Source: Actinacidiphila glaucinigra (GTDB taxonomy: Bacteria > Actinomycetota > Actinomycetes > Streptomycetales > Streptomycetaceae). From it: a stretch of 64,000 nucleotides of DNA. The notes beneath the pieces were generated by a model, which saw only the letters and a list, made by a program, of their open reading frames with translations, did not search any database and had not been told where the DNA came from. Each line of letters starts with the position of its first letter. The first letter of the stretch is position 1. The stretch is taken from contig NZ_FZOF01000006.1 of the NCBI RefSeq assembly GCF_900188405.1, positions 310,001 through 374,000 of the forward strand, written 5' to 3'. Shown one piece after another: positions 8,452 to 19,452 of the stretch. The translations under genes were made by a program, and so were the position numbers.

Positions 8452-8484
8452 GGATGTACTCCTGTTTGCAGGAGGAGTGCATCC
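8452..8484 (+). promoter_or_regulatory. Possible RBS-sequestering hairpin
   Basis: GGATGTACTCCTG can pair with CAGGAG(GAG)TGCATCC, separated by three Ts. The 3' arm contains the GGAGGAG ribosome-binding site directly before the ATG at 8485, so the folded leader would hide the RBS. Confidence 0.45.
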
Positions 8485-8886
8485 ATGTACGAACCGATCC
8501 GCACCAAATCGGTCCATACGGCGGTGGCGCCCACCCTTCCGCGTCGGAGTCGTGACGAGGAGCTGGACCTCCAGCTCGCCGGACACCTCGCCGCACTGCT
8601 GACCGTCACCGACGAGCTGCGGGCGATGGAGCCCTGCCCTGAGCTCGACCGTGCCGCGGAGCAGCTCGCCGAGGCCGTGGCGGGTCTGCACCAAGGGCAT
8701 CCCCCGCTGCGGCTCTCGCCGGCTCCGGCCGGACGGGGGCACGCGGAGGCGGCCCGTGTGGCGGCCCTGCACCGAAGGGCGCGCGCGCTCGCCGGCCGGG
8801 CCCTGGTGGTCGCCGAGTCACGTCAGAACGCGGAGGCCGTGGCGCTCGCCGAGCGCCACATCGCGGTCCACACCGCAGCCGTCTGA
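8485..8886 (+). CDS. Hypothetical helical protein
   Basis: 133-residue soluble protein with no recognised domain; it is predicted mostly helical and Ala/Leu/Arg-rich with a conserved-looking C-terminus (RALVVAESRQNAEAVALAERH). It has a strong RBS and its own leader with a Fur-like site and a hairpin. It is convergent with pckG and separated from it by a strong terminator. From memory, a small gene of this type sits next to pckG in other Streptomyces. Confidence 0.75.
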   Translation: MYEPIRTKSVHTAVAPTLPRRSRDEELDLQLAGHLAALLTVTDELRAMEPCPELDRAAEQLAEAVAGLHQGHPPLRLSPAPAGRGHAEAARVAALHRRARALAGRALVVAESRQNAEAVALAERHIAVHTAAV

Positions 8887-8893
8887 ACAACGC

Positions 8894-8939
8894 CCGGGGG
8901 CCGGGACCGGAGGTCGTCGCCTCCGGTCCCGGCCCCCGG
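8894..8939. terminator. Bidirectional terminator
   Basis: Perfect 20-bp arms (8894-8913, 8920-8939) with a 6-nt loop between convergent genes. Confidence 0.85.
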
Positions 8940-9076
8940 TGTGAGGGTCGGCTCGGTCCGCCCGCGGGGCGACGGTAAGGGTCGGGGACCCCCGCGGCCG
9001 GGCCACGCCCACCACCGGACCGCCCGCCCGCGCCGCACGCACGGGGAGGGCCGGGCCGCCCGGATTCCGGCGAAAG

Positions 9077-10897
9077 CTAGCCCAGGCGCTCGACCAGGGC
9101 CCGGTACTCGTCCCACAGCTCCTTCGGCGTGTGGTCGCCGAAGGTCTCCAGGTGGGACGGGATGAGCGAGGCCTCGTGCCGCCAGGTCTCGACGTCGACG
9201 GAGAGCAGCAGGTCGAGGTCCTCCTTCGAGATGTCCAGGCCGCCGGTGTCCAGGGAGCCCTCGGCCGGGAGCACGCCGATCGGGGTCTCGACGCCCTCGG
9301 CCTGGCCGTTCAGGCGCTCGACGATCCACTTCAGCACGCGGCTGTTCTCGCCGAAGCCCGGCCACACGAACCGGCCGTCCGCGTCCTTGCGGAACCAGTT
9401 CACGTAGTAGATCTTCGGCAGCTTGGCGGCGTCGTGCCGCCGGCCGAGTTCGACCCAGTGACCGAAGTAGTCGCCCATGTTGTAGCCGCAGAAGGGCAGC
9501 ATCGCGAAGGGGTCGCGGCGCAGCTCGCCGACCTTGCCCTCGGCGGCGGCGGTCTTCTCGGAGGCGACGTTGGCGCCGAGGAAGACACCGTGCTGCCAGT
9601 CGAAGGACTCCGTCACCAGCGGCACCGCGGAGGCGCGGCGGCCGCCGAAGAGGATCGCCGAGATCGGCACGCCCTTGGGGTCCTCCCACTCCGGCGCGAT
9701 CGTCGGGCACTGCGCGGCGGGGACGGTGAAGCGGGCGTTGGGGTGGGCGGCCGGGGTCCCGGACTCCGGCGTCCAGGAATTGCCCTTCCAGTCCGTGAGG
9801 TGGGCCGGGAGCTCCTCGGTCATGCCCTCCCACCAGACGTCGTTGTCGTCGGTGAGGGCGACGTTGGTGAAGACCGAGTTGCCCCACAGGGTCTTCATGG
9901 CGTTGGCGTTGGTGTGCTCGCCGGTGCCCGGCGCGACGCCGAAGAAGCCCGCCTCGGGGTTGATCGCGTAGAGGCGGCCGTCCTCGCCGAAGCGCATCCA
10001 GGCGATGTCGTCGCCGATGGTCTCCACGGTCCAGCCGGGGATGGTCGGCTCCAGCATGGCGAGGTTGGTCTTGCCGCAGGCGCTCGGGAACGCGGCGGCG
10101 ACATATTTGATGGCCTCGACCCCGCCGCGCGGCGGCGTGAGCTTGAGGACGAGCATGTGCTCGGCCAGCCAGCCCGCGTCGCGGGCCATGACCGAGGCTA
10201 TGCGCAGGGCGTAGCACTTCTTGCCGAGCAGGGCGTTGCCGCCGTAGCCGGAGCCGTAGGACCAGATCTCACGGCTCTCGGGGAAGTGCGAGATGTACTT
10301 GGTGGAGTTGCACGGCCACGGGACGTCCTCCTGGCCGGGCTCCAGCGGGGCGCCGACGGAGTGCACGGCCTTGACGAAGAAGCCGTCCTCGCCGAGCTCG
10401 TCCAGCACGTCCTGGCCCATGCGCGTCATGGTCCGCATGGCCGTGGCGACGTACGCGGAGTCGGTGATCTCCACGCCGATCGCGGACAGCTCGGAGCCGA
10501 GCGGGCCCATGCAGAACGGGACGACGTACATGGTGCGACCCCGCATGGCGCCGCGGAACAGCCCGTTCTCGCCGCTGAAGATCTCCCGCATCTCGGCGGG
10601 GGCCTTCCAGTGGTTGGTCGGGCCGGCGTCCTGCTCCTGCTCGGAGCAGATGAAGGTGCGGTCCTCGACACGAGCGACGTCGGTCGGGTCGGAGGCGGCG
10701 TAGTACGAATTGGGGCGCTTGATCGGGTCGAGCTTCCTGAAGGTGCCCTTCGAGACGAGCCCGTCCGCGAGGCGCTGGTACTCCTCCTCGGAGCCGTCGC
10801 ACCACACGATCTCGTCCGGCTGGGTGAGCTCGGCGATCTCGCCGACCCATGCGATCAGGTCCTGGTGATTGGTGGGAGCCGCATTGACGCGCGCCAC
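9077..10897 (-). CDS. pckG: GTP-dependent phosphoenolpyruvate carboxykinase
   Basis: 606 residues, the normal length for PckG. It converts oxaloacetate + GTP to PEP + CO2 at the gluconeogenic branch. Visible hallmarks are [12 protein letters not shown] (the P-loop with the PEPCK Cys), [14 protein letters not shown]-region motifs, [26 protein letters not shown] and FGGRRAS. Two GTG starts are possible, 10924 and 10897; 10897 is preferred because GGAACGGAG sits just upstream of it, but the difference is only nine residues. It is transcribed alone, ending at the strong terminator. Confidence 0.95.
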   Translation of the reverse strand: MARVNAAPTNHQDLIAWVGEIAELTQPDEIVWCDGSEEEYQRLADGLVSKGTFRKLDPIKRPNSYYAASDPTDVARVEDRTFICSEQEQDAGPTNHWKAPAEMREIFSGENGLFRGAMRGRTMYVVPFCMGPLGSELSAIGVEITDSAYVATAMRTMTRMGQDVLDELGEDGFFVKAVHSVGAPLEPGQEDVPWPCNSTKYISHFPESREIWSYGSGYGGNALLGKKCYALRIASVMARDAGWLAEHMLVLKLTPPRGGVEAIKYVAAAFPSACGKTNLAMLEPTIPGWTVETIGDDIAWMRFGEDGRLYAINPEAGFFGVAPGTGEHTNANAMKTLWGNSVFTNVALTDDNDVWWEGMTEELPAHLTDWKGNSWTPESGTPAAHPNARFTVPAAQCPTIAPEWEDPKGVPISAILFGGRRASAVPLVTESFDWQHGVFLGANVASEKTAAAEGKVGELRRDPFAMLPFCGYNMGDYFGHWVELGRRHDAAKLPKIYYVNWFRKDADGRFVWPGFGENSRVLKWIVERLNGQAEGVETPIGVLPAEGSLDTGGLDISKEDLDLLLSVDVETWRHEASLIPSHLETFGDHTPKELWDEYRALVERLG

Positions 10898-11122
10898 GAT
10901 CGCTCCGTTCCGCCCGGTGTGCACTCACCTGGCGTCAGATTCCGAGGGTGTTGTTGTCGGCCCCTTGGGGGCTGCGACCCGGATGCTGCTGTCGTGGGAT
11001 GCTCATCCGGTGCCGTCCGCACTCATATGAGTATCAGGACAGGAAACGCGATCTGTCCAGGGCGCGTGGGGTGAGCAACGCCACTCCCAACGCCTGGCGA
11101 CACCGCCTACTACGTATCGGTA

Positions 11123-11140
11123 ACCTACGCAACCGTAGGT
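11123..11140. promoter_or_regulatory. Inverted repeat in hemolysin-III promoter
   Basis: ACCTACG-CAAC-CGTAGGT, perfect 7-bp arms, 12 bp before the ATG of the membrane protein gene. Size and symmetry fit a TetR-type operator; the TetR gene at 11951 is the nearest candidate (inference). Confidence 0.5.
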
Positions 11141-11152
11141 AGCATTGATTTC

Positions 11153-11854
11153 ATGAGCTCCGTGGACGAGACTCCCGTTGTGCCCGCCGCCCTTGAAGAA
11201 CTCGCATCCGCCGCCGCCCCCTTGAAGCCGAAGCTGAGGGGGTGGCTCCATGCCGGGATGTTCCCCGCCGTCCTCGTCGCGGGGGTCGTCCTGACCGCCT
11301 TCGCCGAGAGCACCCGCGGGCGGATCGCCTGCGCGGTGTTCACGCTCACCGCCTGCGCCCTGTTCGGTGTGAGCGCGCTCTACCACCGCGGCGACTGGGG
11401 CCCCCGGGCCTCGGCGGTGCTGCGCCGGATGGACCACGCGAACATCTTCCTGATCATCGCGGGGACCTACACGCCCTTCACGCTCCTGCTGCTGCCGGAC
11501 GGCAAGCAGGAGGTCCTGCTCTGGCTGGTCTGGGCGGGTGCCCTGGCGGGCATCGCCTTCCGGGTCTTCTGGGTGGGGGCGCCGCGCTGGCTCTACACGC
11601 CCTGCTACATCGCGCTGGGCTGGGCGGCGGTCTTCTTCCTGCCCGACTTCCTGCGGCACGGCGGCATCGCCGTGCTCGTGCTGATCGTCGTGGGCGGCCT
11701 GCTGTACAGCGTCGGAGCGGTGGTCTACGGGACCAAGCGCCCCAACCCCTCACCGCGCTTCTTCGGCTTCCACGAGGTCTTCCACTCGTTCACGCTGGCC
11801 GCGTTCATCGTCCACTACGTGGGCATCTCGCTGGTGGCCTACAACCACGCGTAG
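11153..11854 (+). CDS. Hemolysin III / PAQR family membrane protein
   Basis: 233 residues with seven hydrophobic segments. It carries the TrhA/PAQR metal-site residues: SALYHRGDW (Ser-x3-His), an Asp in RRMDHANIF, and the C-terminal HEVFH pair in FFGFHEVFHSFT. It is an integral cytoplasmic-membrane protein of the CREST superfamily; in some bacteria it influences membrane fluidity. No RBS is obvious before ATG 11153, so the message may be nearly leaderless. A TetR gene follows, and inverted repeats flank the gene on both sides. Confidence 0.88.
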   Translation: MSSVDETPVVPAALEELASAAAPLKPKLRGWLHAGMFPAVLVAGVVLTAFAESTRGRIACAVFTLTACALFGVSALYHRGDWGPRASAVLRRMDHANIFLIIAGTYTPFTLLLLPDGKQEVLLWLVWAGALAGIAFRVFWVGAPRWLYTPCYIALGWAAVFFLPDFLRHGGIAVLVLIVVGGLLYSVGAVVYGTKRPNPSPRFFGFHEVFHSFTLAAFIVHYVGISLVAYNHA

Positions 11855-11886
11855 TGACAGTCGCTCCCTTTTGGTAGTCACTGTCA
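11855..11886. promoter_or_regulatory. Inverted repeat before TetR gene
   Basis: TGACAGT (11855-11861) and ACTGTCA (11880-11886) are exact complements separated by 18 nt, 64 bp before the TetR start. It could be an operator or a weak hairpin after the membrane gene. Confidence 0.4.
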
Positions 11887-11950
11887 TGAGAGTCCGGTGC
11901 CCCGTGCCCGCCGGGGCCTGCGGGGCCGGGCACACCGTCGATGCACGACA

Positions 11951-12562
11951 ATGACGGGCGTGACCGTACCGACCGGGCCGAGCCTCCGCGAGCGCAAGAA
12001 GATCCGGACCCGGCGGGCCATCCGCAGCGCCGCCCTCCGGCTCTTCGCGGCGCAGGGGTACGACGGGACCACCGTCGAGCGGATCGCGGAGGCGGCCGAG
12101 GTCTCGGCCAGCACGGTCTTCCGGTACTTCCCCACCAAGGAGGACATCGTCCTCTCGGACGGCCGCGGCCCCGCCATGGTGGCCGAACTGCGCGCCCGTC
12201 CGGCGCAGGAGCCCGTCGTCTCCTCGCTGCGGCACGTCCTGCTGTGCCCGCTGCGCGGGCTGCTCGCCGATGAGGGCGACCTCGAGGAGCTGCGGCAGCG
12301 GCTGCGCCTGGCGCGCTCGGTGCCCGCCGTCCGCGCGCGCATGGGCGAGCGCGTCCGGGAGGCCGGCCGGCTGCTGGCCTCCGTCACGGCCGAGCGCCTC
12401 GGGCGCCCCGGGGACGACCTCGAGGTCCGGGTCGTCGTCGCCGCCGTGCTCGGGGCCTGGTCCGAGGCGGTCTTCCACTGGCTCGACTCGGACGGCACCG
12501 CCGACCCCGGCGCCGTCCTCGACCGCTCGCTGGAACTGCTCGCGGCCAACCTCCGCCCTTAG
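11951..12562 (+). CDS. TetR family transcriptional regulator
   Basis: 203 residues. N-terminal helix-turn-helix: RTRRAIRSAALRLFAAQGYDGTTVERIAEAAEVSASTVFRYFPTKED region, the standard TetR DNA-binding core, followed by an all-helical ligand domain that resembles the Streptomyces TetR group with a RARMGERVREAGRLL helix. The start is uncertain: ATG 11951 is preferred, GTG 11960 is possible, and ATG 11897 would add 18 low-quality residues. Ligand and targets are unknown; the preceding membrane gene is a candidate. Confidence 0.88.
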   Translation: MTGVTVPTGPSLRERKKIRTRRAIRSAALRLFAAQGYDGTTVERIAEAAEVSASTVFRYFPTKEDIVLSDGRGPAMVAELRARPAQEPVVSSLRHVLLCPLRGLLADEGDLEELRQRLRLARSVPAVRARMGERVREAGRLLASVTAERLGRPGDDLEVRVVVAAVLGAWSEAVFHWLDSDGTADPGAVLDRSLELLAANLRP

Positions 12563-12612
12563 GCAGCGACCGGCGGCGACGGGTCCCGGGGGACGCGGCT
12601 CGCCGCCGAACG

Positions 12613-14643
<2,031 letters not shown>

Positions 14644-14779
14644 GCCCCCAGCCTCACACATCGCCCCGTCCGGCGTCCCGTACCCGCGCGGCGACGCCGG
14701 TTGCCCGCGGCAACGGACGTTGTCCGCGGCCGTTCGTGCTGATGGAATCGATCGCCGGACGGTGATGGGAGAGGGCGAC

Positions 14780-15778
14780 ATGCTGGAGACGGTGGGTCTC
14801 ACGGCCGCCGAGGCCGAGGTGTACCGGCTGCTGCTCGACGCCGAGTCGGCCTCGGCCGAGGAGGTCTCCGGCCGTACCGGCCTCGGGCCCCCGGCGGTCG
14901 GGGCCCTGCTGCTCGCGCTGGAGGCCAAGGGGCTGGCGTACGCGGTGGAGGAGAGCCCCGGCGCGTACGCGGTCATCCCGCCGGAGGTGGCCCTCGTACC
15001 GCGGCTGCAGCGCCACGCGGAGGCCCTGGAGCAGGACCGGGCCGTCGTGCTCGGGCTGGTGGAGACCTACCGCCGCAGCGCGCGCTCCTGGGGGGCCGGG
15101 GAGGCGATCGAGGTCATCAGCGGCGCGGCCGCGCTGCGGCAGCGTCTGCGGCAGCTCCAGGACGGCGTCCGCCACGAGATGCTGTGGTTCTGCAAGGCCC
15201 GCCACGTGGCGATGCCCGCGGGGAGCAACCGGGAGGAGTACGACGCGCTGGGGCGGGGCGTGCTGTACCGGGTCCTGTACGAGCAGGCCTACTTCGACGA
15301 CCCCGGCGCGGTGGACCACGTCGTCAGGGGGGTGCGCGCGGGCGAGGTCGCCCGGGCGGTGCCCCGGCTGCCCCTGCGGATGGCGGTGGCCGACCGGTCG
15401 CTGGCCGTCCTTCCGCTCTCCTCCGCCGGCACGCCGGCCGGTCCCCGGCAGCTGAAGACGGCGCTGGTGCGCGAGAGCAGCCTGCTGGAGGCGCTGATCG
15501 ACCTGTTCCAGCACTACTGGGAGGTCGCCGCCCCGCTGCGGGTGACCGAGGAGGGGCAGATCGGGGGCGCGGCCCCGGCGGATCCCGCGGCTCCGGTCGC
15601 GGAGGACCGGCACCTGCTGTCCCTGATGGTCGCCGGGATGACCGACGAGGCGATAGCCGGGCAGCTCCGCGTCAGCAAGCGCACGGTCCAGCGGCGCATC
15701 CAGGGGCTGATGAACCTCGCGGGCGTCGCCACCCGCATGCAGCTGGGCTGGCACGCGGCGCGCCGCAACTGGCTCTGA
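14780..15778 (+). CDS. LuxR-type regulator with TrmB-like N-terminal HTH
   Basis: 332 residues. The N-terminus ([24 protein letters not shown]) is a TrmB-like winged helix; the middle resembles a PLD-like sensor ([28 protein letters not shown]). The C-terminal LuxR/GerE HTH reads [33 protein letters not shown]. This architecture is abundant in Streptomyces and usually of unknown signal. ATG 14780 is preferred over ATG 14765 because GGGAGAGGG lies at proper distance. It is divergent from the DUF255 gene and ends at a terminator. Confidence 0.87.
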   Translation: MLETVGLTAAEAEVYRLLLDAESASAEEVSGRTGLGPPAVGALLLALEAKGLAYAVEESPGAYAVIPPEVALVPRLQRHAEALEQDRAVVLGLVETYRRSARSWGAGEAIEVISGAAALRQRLRQLQDGVRHEMLWFCKARHVAMPAGSNREEYDALGRGVLYRVLYEQAYFDDPGAVDHVVRGVRAGEVARAVPRLPLRMAVADRSLAVLPLSSAGTPAGPRQLKTALVRESSLLEALIDLFQHYWEVAAPLRVTEEGQIGGAAPADPAAPVAEDRHLLSLMVAGMTDEAIAGQLRVSKRTVQRRIQGLMNLAGVATRMQLGWHAARRNWL

Positions 15779-15790
15779 GCGGAAGGCGGT

Positions 15791-15822
15791 CGGGGCCCGC
15801 CGGACGGATCCGGCGGGCCCCG
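15791..15822. terminator. Bidirectional terminator
   Basis: 14-bp arms around a 4-nt loop (CGGA) between the convergent LuxR regulator and subtilase genes. Confidence 0.8.
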
Positions 15823-15838
15823 CCATGCCGTTCGGCGG

Positions 15839-18800
15839 CTACTTGAGCAGGTAGGCCTTGATCACGGTCTCCCGGAAGGAGTTGCCCGCCGCGTCCTTGA
15901 CGTGGGTGCGCAGGCTGACCGAGCCGCCCGAGAAGCGGCGCGGATGGTCCACGGTCACGGTGCGCTTCACCCCGGAGCCCTTGACCTTGGCCGGGTGCCA
16001 GGTCCTGCCCTCGTCGTAGGAGACCTCGGTGGTGAAGGTGCGGACGGGCGACTCGGCGGCGCCGACCGGACGCTGGACCAGGACCGGGATGTCGAAGCGG
16101 TGTCCTGCCTCGGCCCGGTTCCACTCGTCCAGCTCGGGCGACATGCGCACGGCCATCAGCGGCAGTGCCTGCCGAGTCGCCGTCGTCTGCGACCGGAACC
16201 GCCACTCGGACTTCAGGCGCGTGGAGATGGTGCTGGGGACGAGGTCGCGCTCCTGCTCGAGCGTCGCGACGTAGTCGGCGGGGGTGGCGTCGGCCGGCAC
16301 CGTGGCGAAGCCCCGGTTCGTCGAGACGACCTCGCCGTTGCGCCGCAGCTCCCACTCGGGCCGGCTGCTGGACGTCGTTGCGGCCACCACGTCCAGGTTC
16401 CCGTTGGCGGCGTCCTGGATCGCGAACGTCATGGCGTCGCCCTCGCGGGAGGTGATCAGCCACTCGGGCGAGAAGCCCGAGGCCTGGACGCCCTGGTTCC
16501 AGCGCTCCTCGAAGGTTCCGGCCCGGTAGCTGTGCAGACGGCTGAGGAAGCTCTGCCCGTGGGCGTCCGGGTCGGTGAAGAAGTTCTGCTCGAAGACGCT
16601 CTGCCAGCGCAAGTCCGGGGAGGGCGAGAAGTAGTCGACGCGCCGGTGCGGGAGCGGGAGCCCGTCCATCCCGTGGACCCAGCGGAGCTTGCCGAGGTTC
16701 AGCCACACGCTGCGGTACGCGGTGGTGTCCGGCGCGGTCGCGGCGAGGGTGGAGCGCACCGTGGCCAACTCCGACGTGCGGGGGCGGTAGCCGGGGTCGG
16801 CCGGAATCTCCCCGCGCACCGGCCAGGTGAGGTAGTAGACCGAGGAGGGATTCCCGTCGGCCGCCGCGGGCTCCGTCCAGATGGTGCTGACCAGGTAGGT
16901 GAACGCCGAGTCCTTGGATCGCGTCGTCGGGACGGCGTACACGTTCTCGATGCGGTCGCCGCCGACCGCGTCGTTCACGGGGACGGAGAACAGGTTGCCG
17001 TCCAGGCCCATGGTGCCGACCTCGGCGTACGTGATGCGGGCCGAACGGCTCGGGGCGGACACCGCGACGGGCTTCGCCTTCCGGGCGTCGATGGCGACGT
17101 CCCGGTCGGCGCCCATCACGATCTTCGGCGCGCCGACCACGGTGGCCTCGGTGTACTCCGCGTCGAAGAGGAGACCGTTCACGGAGTAGGTCCTGCCGTC
17201 GCGCGGCACCCTCAGTTCGGTGCCGGACCTGCCGTGCAGCTCCACCTCGCGGACCTCGCCGTCGGCCGAGGTGACGAGCAGGTAGGCGTGGGCCGGGGCC
17301 TTGCCCGCACGGTCCTTCACCGCGAGCCGCAGGCTGTGCGAGGGCCGCTCGACGTCCATGCCGACCGGGACGCGCACAGAGACGGCCCGGTCTGCGCTCG
17401 ACGCGATGACCACGCCGCTGTACGCCGCGTACGTCGTGGCGGCCTCCGGGGACGCCGTGACGGTGACGTCCGCGGTGCCGTGGGCGGGCACGGTGACCTG
17501 GTCGGCGCCGAGCCGGAACAGGCTCTGCGGCGCGGGCTTGCCCGCGTCGTGGGAGACGTTGAGCGACAGGCCGAGGGTGACCGGCGCGCTGCCCGGGTTG
17601 CGATAGGTGATCGTCTTCTGCACCGGCGGCCGCGGGCCGTCGTTCCAGCGGATCTGCCCGAAGTCCACTGCGGTGGTCCCGGCGGTGACCTGCTGGCCGA
17701 CCGCACGGGCGACGTCGACCCGGCCCGCGCCCTGGAAGTAGGCGCCGCGCTCCTTGCCGGGCGCCGTCGACTGCATCAGCTGGCGCTTGACCTGCTCCGG
17801 CGTCCAGTCGGGGTGCTGCTGGAAGACGATGGCGGCGGCTCCGGCGACGTGCGGGGTGGCCATCGAGGTGCCGTCCATCGCGGTGTAGCCGTCCTCGGCG
17901 GTCGTACCGCCCGCCCGTGCGGCGACGACGCCGACGCCGGGGGCGACGAGGTCGGGCTTGAGGCCGAAGTCGCCCACCCGCGGGCCGATCGAGCTGAAGT
18001 GGGCGAGCTCGTCGTCGAGGTCGGTGGCGCCGACGGCCAGCGCGCGGTCGGCGGAGGCGGGGGAACCGACCTTGCCGGGACCGCTGTTGCCGGCCGCGGC
18101 CACGACCAGGACGCCGTGGTCGCGGGTGACGCTCTCGACCATGGCCTCGAGGGCGTCGGTCTCCGGGGTGTCGGTGTCGCCCAGGCTGAGGCTGATCACC
18201 TTGGCGCCGCGCTGGGCGGCCCAGGCCATGCCCTCGATGATGTCGGAGTTGTCGCAGTAGCCGCCCGCGTCGCAGACCTTGCCGGACAGGATCCGCGCAC
18301 CGGGCGCGACACCTTTGAACCGGCCGTCGGAGGCCGCGCCGGAACCGGCGACGGTCGAGGTGACGTGGGTGCCGTGGCCGTTGCCGTCGTCGGTGCCGGC
18401 CTCGGCGGTGAAGTTGGCGGACTCCTCGATGAGGCCGCCCAGGTCCGGGTGGTTCGGGTCGTACCCGGTGTCGAGCACCGCGACCTTGACGCCCTCGCCC
18501 TTCCAGCCCTTCGCCCAGGCCTGGGGCGCTCCGATGTGCGGCACCGTCCGGTCGAGCTGCACCTTGGCGCGGCCGTCGAGCCAGACCCGCCGGATGCCCG
18601 CGCCGAAGGACGCGGTGCCCACCCGGGCGGGGGCGATGTCCTTCCAGAACCCGGCGGCGTCACCGCGGTCCTGGCCGAGGGTCGCGAAGGAGGTCCCGGG
18701 GATGGCGCGCACCCCGTCGCCGCCGGCCGCGGTGAGCCGGCGCTCGGCGGTGGCGGCGTCGCCCGCGTACTCGACGATGAGCGGCAGCCTCGACCGCTCG

Positions 18801-19213
18801 GCGTACTTCCCCCTGGCCAGGGCCGAGACGTTGAACAGCGCCTTGTCGAGGCGGTCCGCCGCGAGCAGGGGCAGCGCGTCGGCGGGTATGACCGACCAGT
18901 CGCCGCCGTTCTGGCGCTTGACGAAGGTGATGTGCTCCCGGCCCGCGGCCGGTTGGACCGAGACGCTGTGCCCGCCCGACGGGGCCGTCTCCAGCGTGAC
19001 GCGGTCGCCGGTGATCAGGGTGATCTGGTGCCGGGCGGATCCGGTGGACCCGGCCGCCTCGCCCTGCACGGCCGTGTCGGCCCGCTCGGTGCCCTGGGCC
19101 GCGCCGGGGGTGGCGGTCAGACCCGCCAGCAGCGCTGCGAGGGCGGCGGCCGCCACATACTGCGGCCGGGGGGTTCCGACCCTCGGCCGCCACCTGTTGT
19201 TCATCTGTCTCAT
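15839..19213 (-). CDS. Secreted S8 family serine peptidase (subtilase)
   Basis: About 1124 residues. The N-terminus has a basic region and a hydrophobic segment ending near TPGAAQG, consistent with a Sec signal peptide. A propeptide of about 190 residues precedes the subtilisin domain with the triad D248 (VAVLDTGYD), H280 (GHGTHV) and S450 (DGTSMATPHVAG). The long C-terminal region holds beta-rich Fn3-like and other domains and probably mediates substrate or wall binding. It should degrade extracellular protein. ATG 19213 is used; ATG 19204 is also possible. It is divergent from the STAND gene across 239 bp. Confidence 0.94.
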   Translation of the reverse strand: MRQMNNRWRPRVGTPRPQYVAAAALAALLAGLTATPGAAQGTERADTAVQGEAAGSTGSARHQITLITGDRVTLETAPSGGHSVSVQPAAGREHITFVKRQNGGDWSVIPADALPLLAADRLDKALFNVSALARGKYAERSRLPLIVEYAGDAATAERRLTAAGGDGVRAIPGTSFATLGQDRGDAAGFWKDIAPARVGTASFGAGIRRVWLDGRAKVQLDRTVPHIGAPQAWAKGWKGEGVKVAVLDTGYDPNHPDLGGLIEESANFTAEAGTDDGNGHGTHVTSTVAGSGAASDGRFKGVAPGARILSGKVCDAGGYCDNSDIIEGMAWAAQRGAKVISLSLGDTDTPETDALEAMVESVTRDHGVLVVAAAGNSGPGKVGSPASADRALAVGATDLDDELAHFSSIGPRVGDFGLKPDLVAPGVGVVAARAGGTTAEDGYTAMDGTSMATPHVAGAAAIVFQQHPDWTPEQVKRQLMQSTAPGKERGAYFQGAGRVDVARAVGQQVTAGTTAVDFGQIRWNDGPRPPVQKTITYRNPGSAPVTLGLSLNVSHDAGKPAPQSLFRLGADQVTVPAHGTADVTVTASPEAATTYAAYSGVVIASSADRAVSVRVPVGMDVERPSHSLRLAVKDRAGKAPAHAYLLVTSADGEVREVELHGRSGTELRVPRDGRTYSVNGLLFDAEYTEATVVGAPKIVMGADRDVAIDARKAKPVAVSAPSRSARITYAEVGTMGLDGNLFSVPVNDAVGGDRIENVYAVPTTRSKDSAFTYLVSTIWTEPAAADGNPSSVYYLTWPVRGEIPADPGYRPRTSELATVRSTLAATAPDTTAYRSVWLNLGKLRWVHGMDGLPLPHRRVDYFSPSPDLRWQSVFEQNFFTDPDAHGQSFLSRLHSYRAGTFEERWNQGVQASGFSPEWLITSREGDAMTFAIQDAANGNLDVVAATTSSSRPEWELRRNGEVVSTNRGFATVPADATPADYVATLEQERDLVPSTISTRLKSEWRFRSQTTATRQALPLMAVRMSPELDEWNRAEAGHRFDIPVLVQRPVGAAESPVRTFTTEVSYDEGRTWHPAKVKGSGVKRTVTVDHPRRFSGGSVSLRTHVKDAAGNSFRETVIKAYLLK

Positions 19214-19452
19214 GGAGCGACAGCGTGGCCCGGCCACCGGCGCCGGTCAGCACTTTCCGGTGTCGGTCACAGGACAAGTCACCTTTGCGCCACGGCGCCT
19301 GAGCCGCCGGAAACCGGTACGGCGGTCGGGTCCGCGGACCCCGGACCCGGCCGTCAGGGCACTTCCGGGCGGGTCCGGCCGCGCACGCGGTGTCGCGATG
19401 TGGCGCGTTCGGCAGGACACTTGGGGGCGGGCGGCTACCGAGGGGGCCAGTG

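Noticed and set aside
12571-12608. CGGCGGCGA/TCGCCGCCG inverted repeat as terminator between TetR and DUF255 genes
   Set aside because: The loop is 20 nt and such GC repeats are frequent here; support is too weak.
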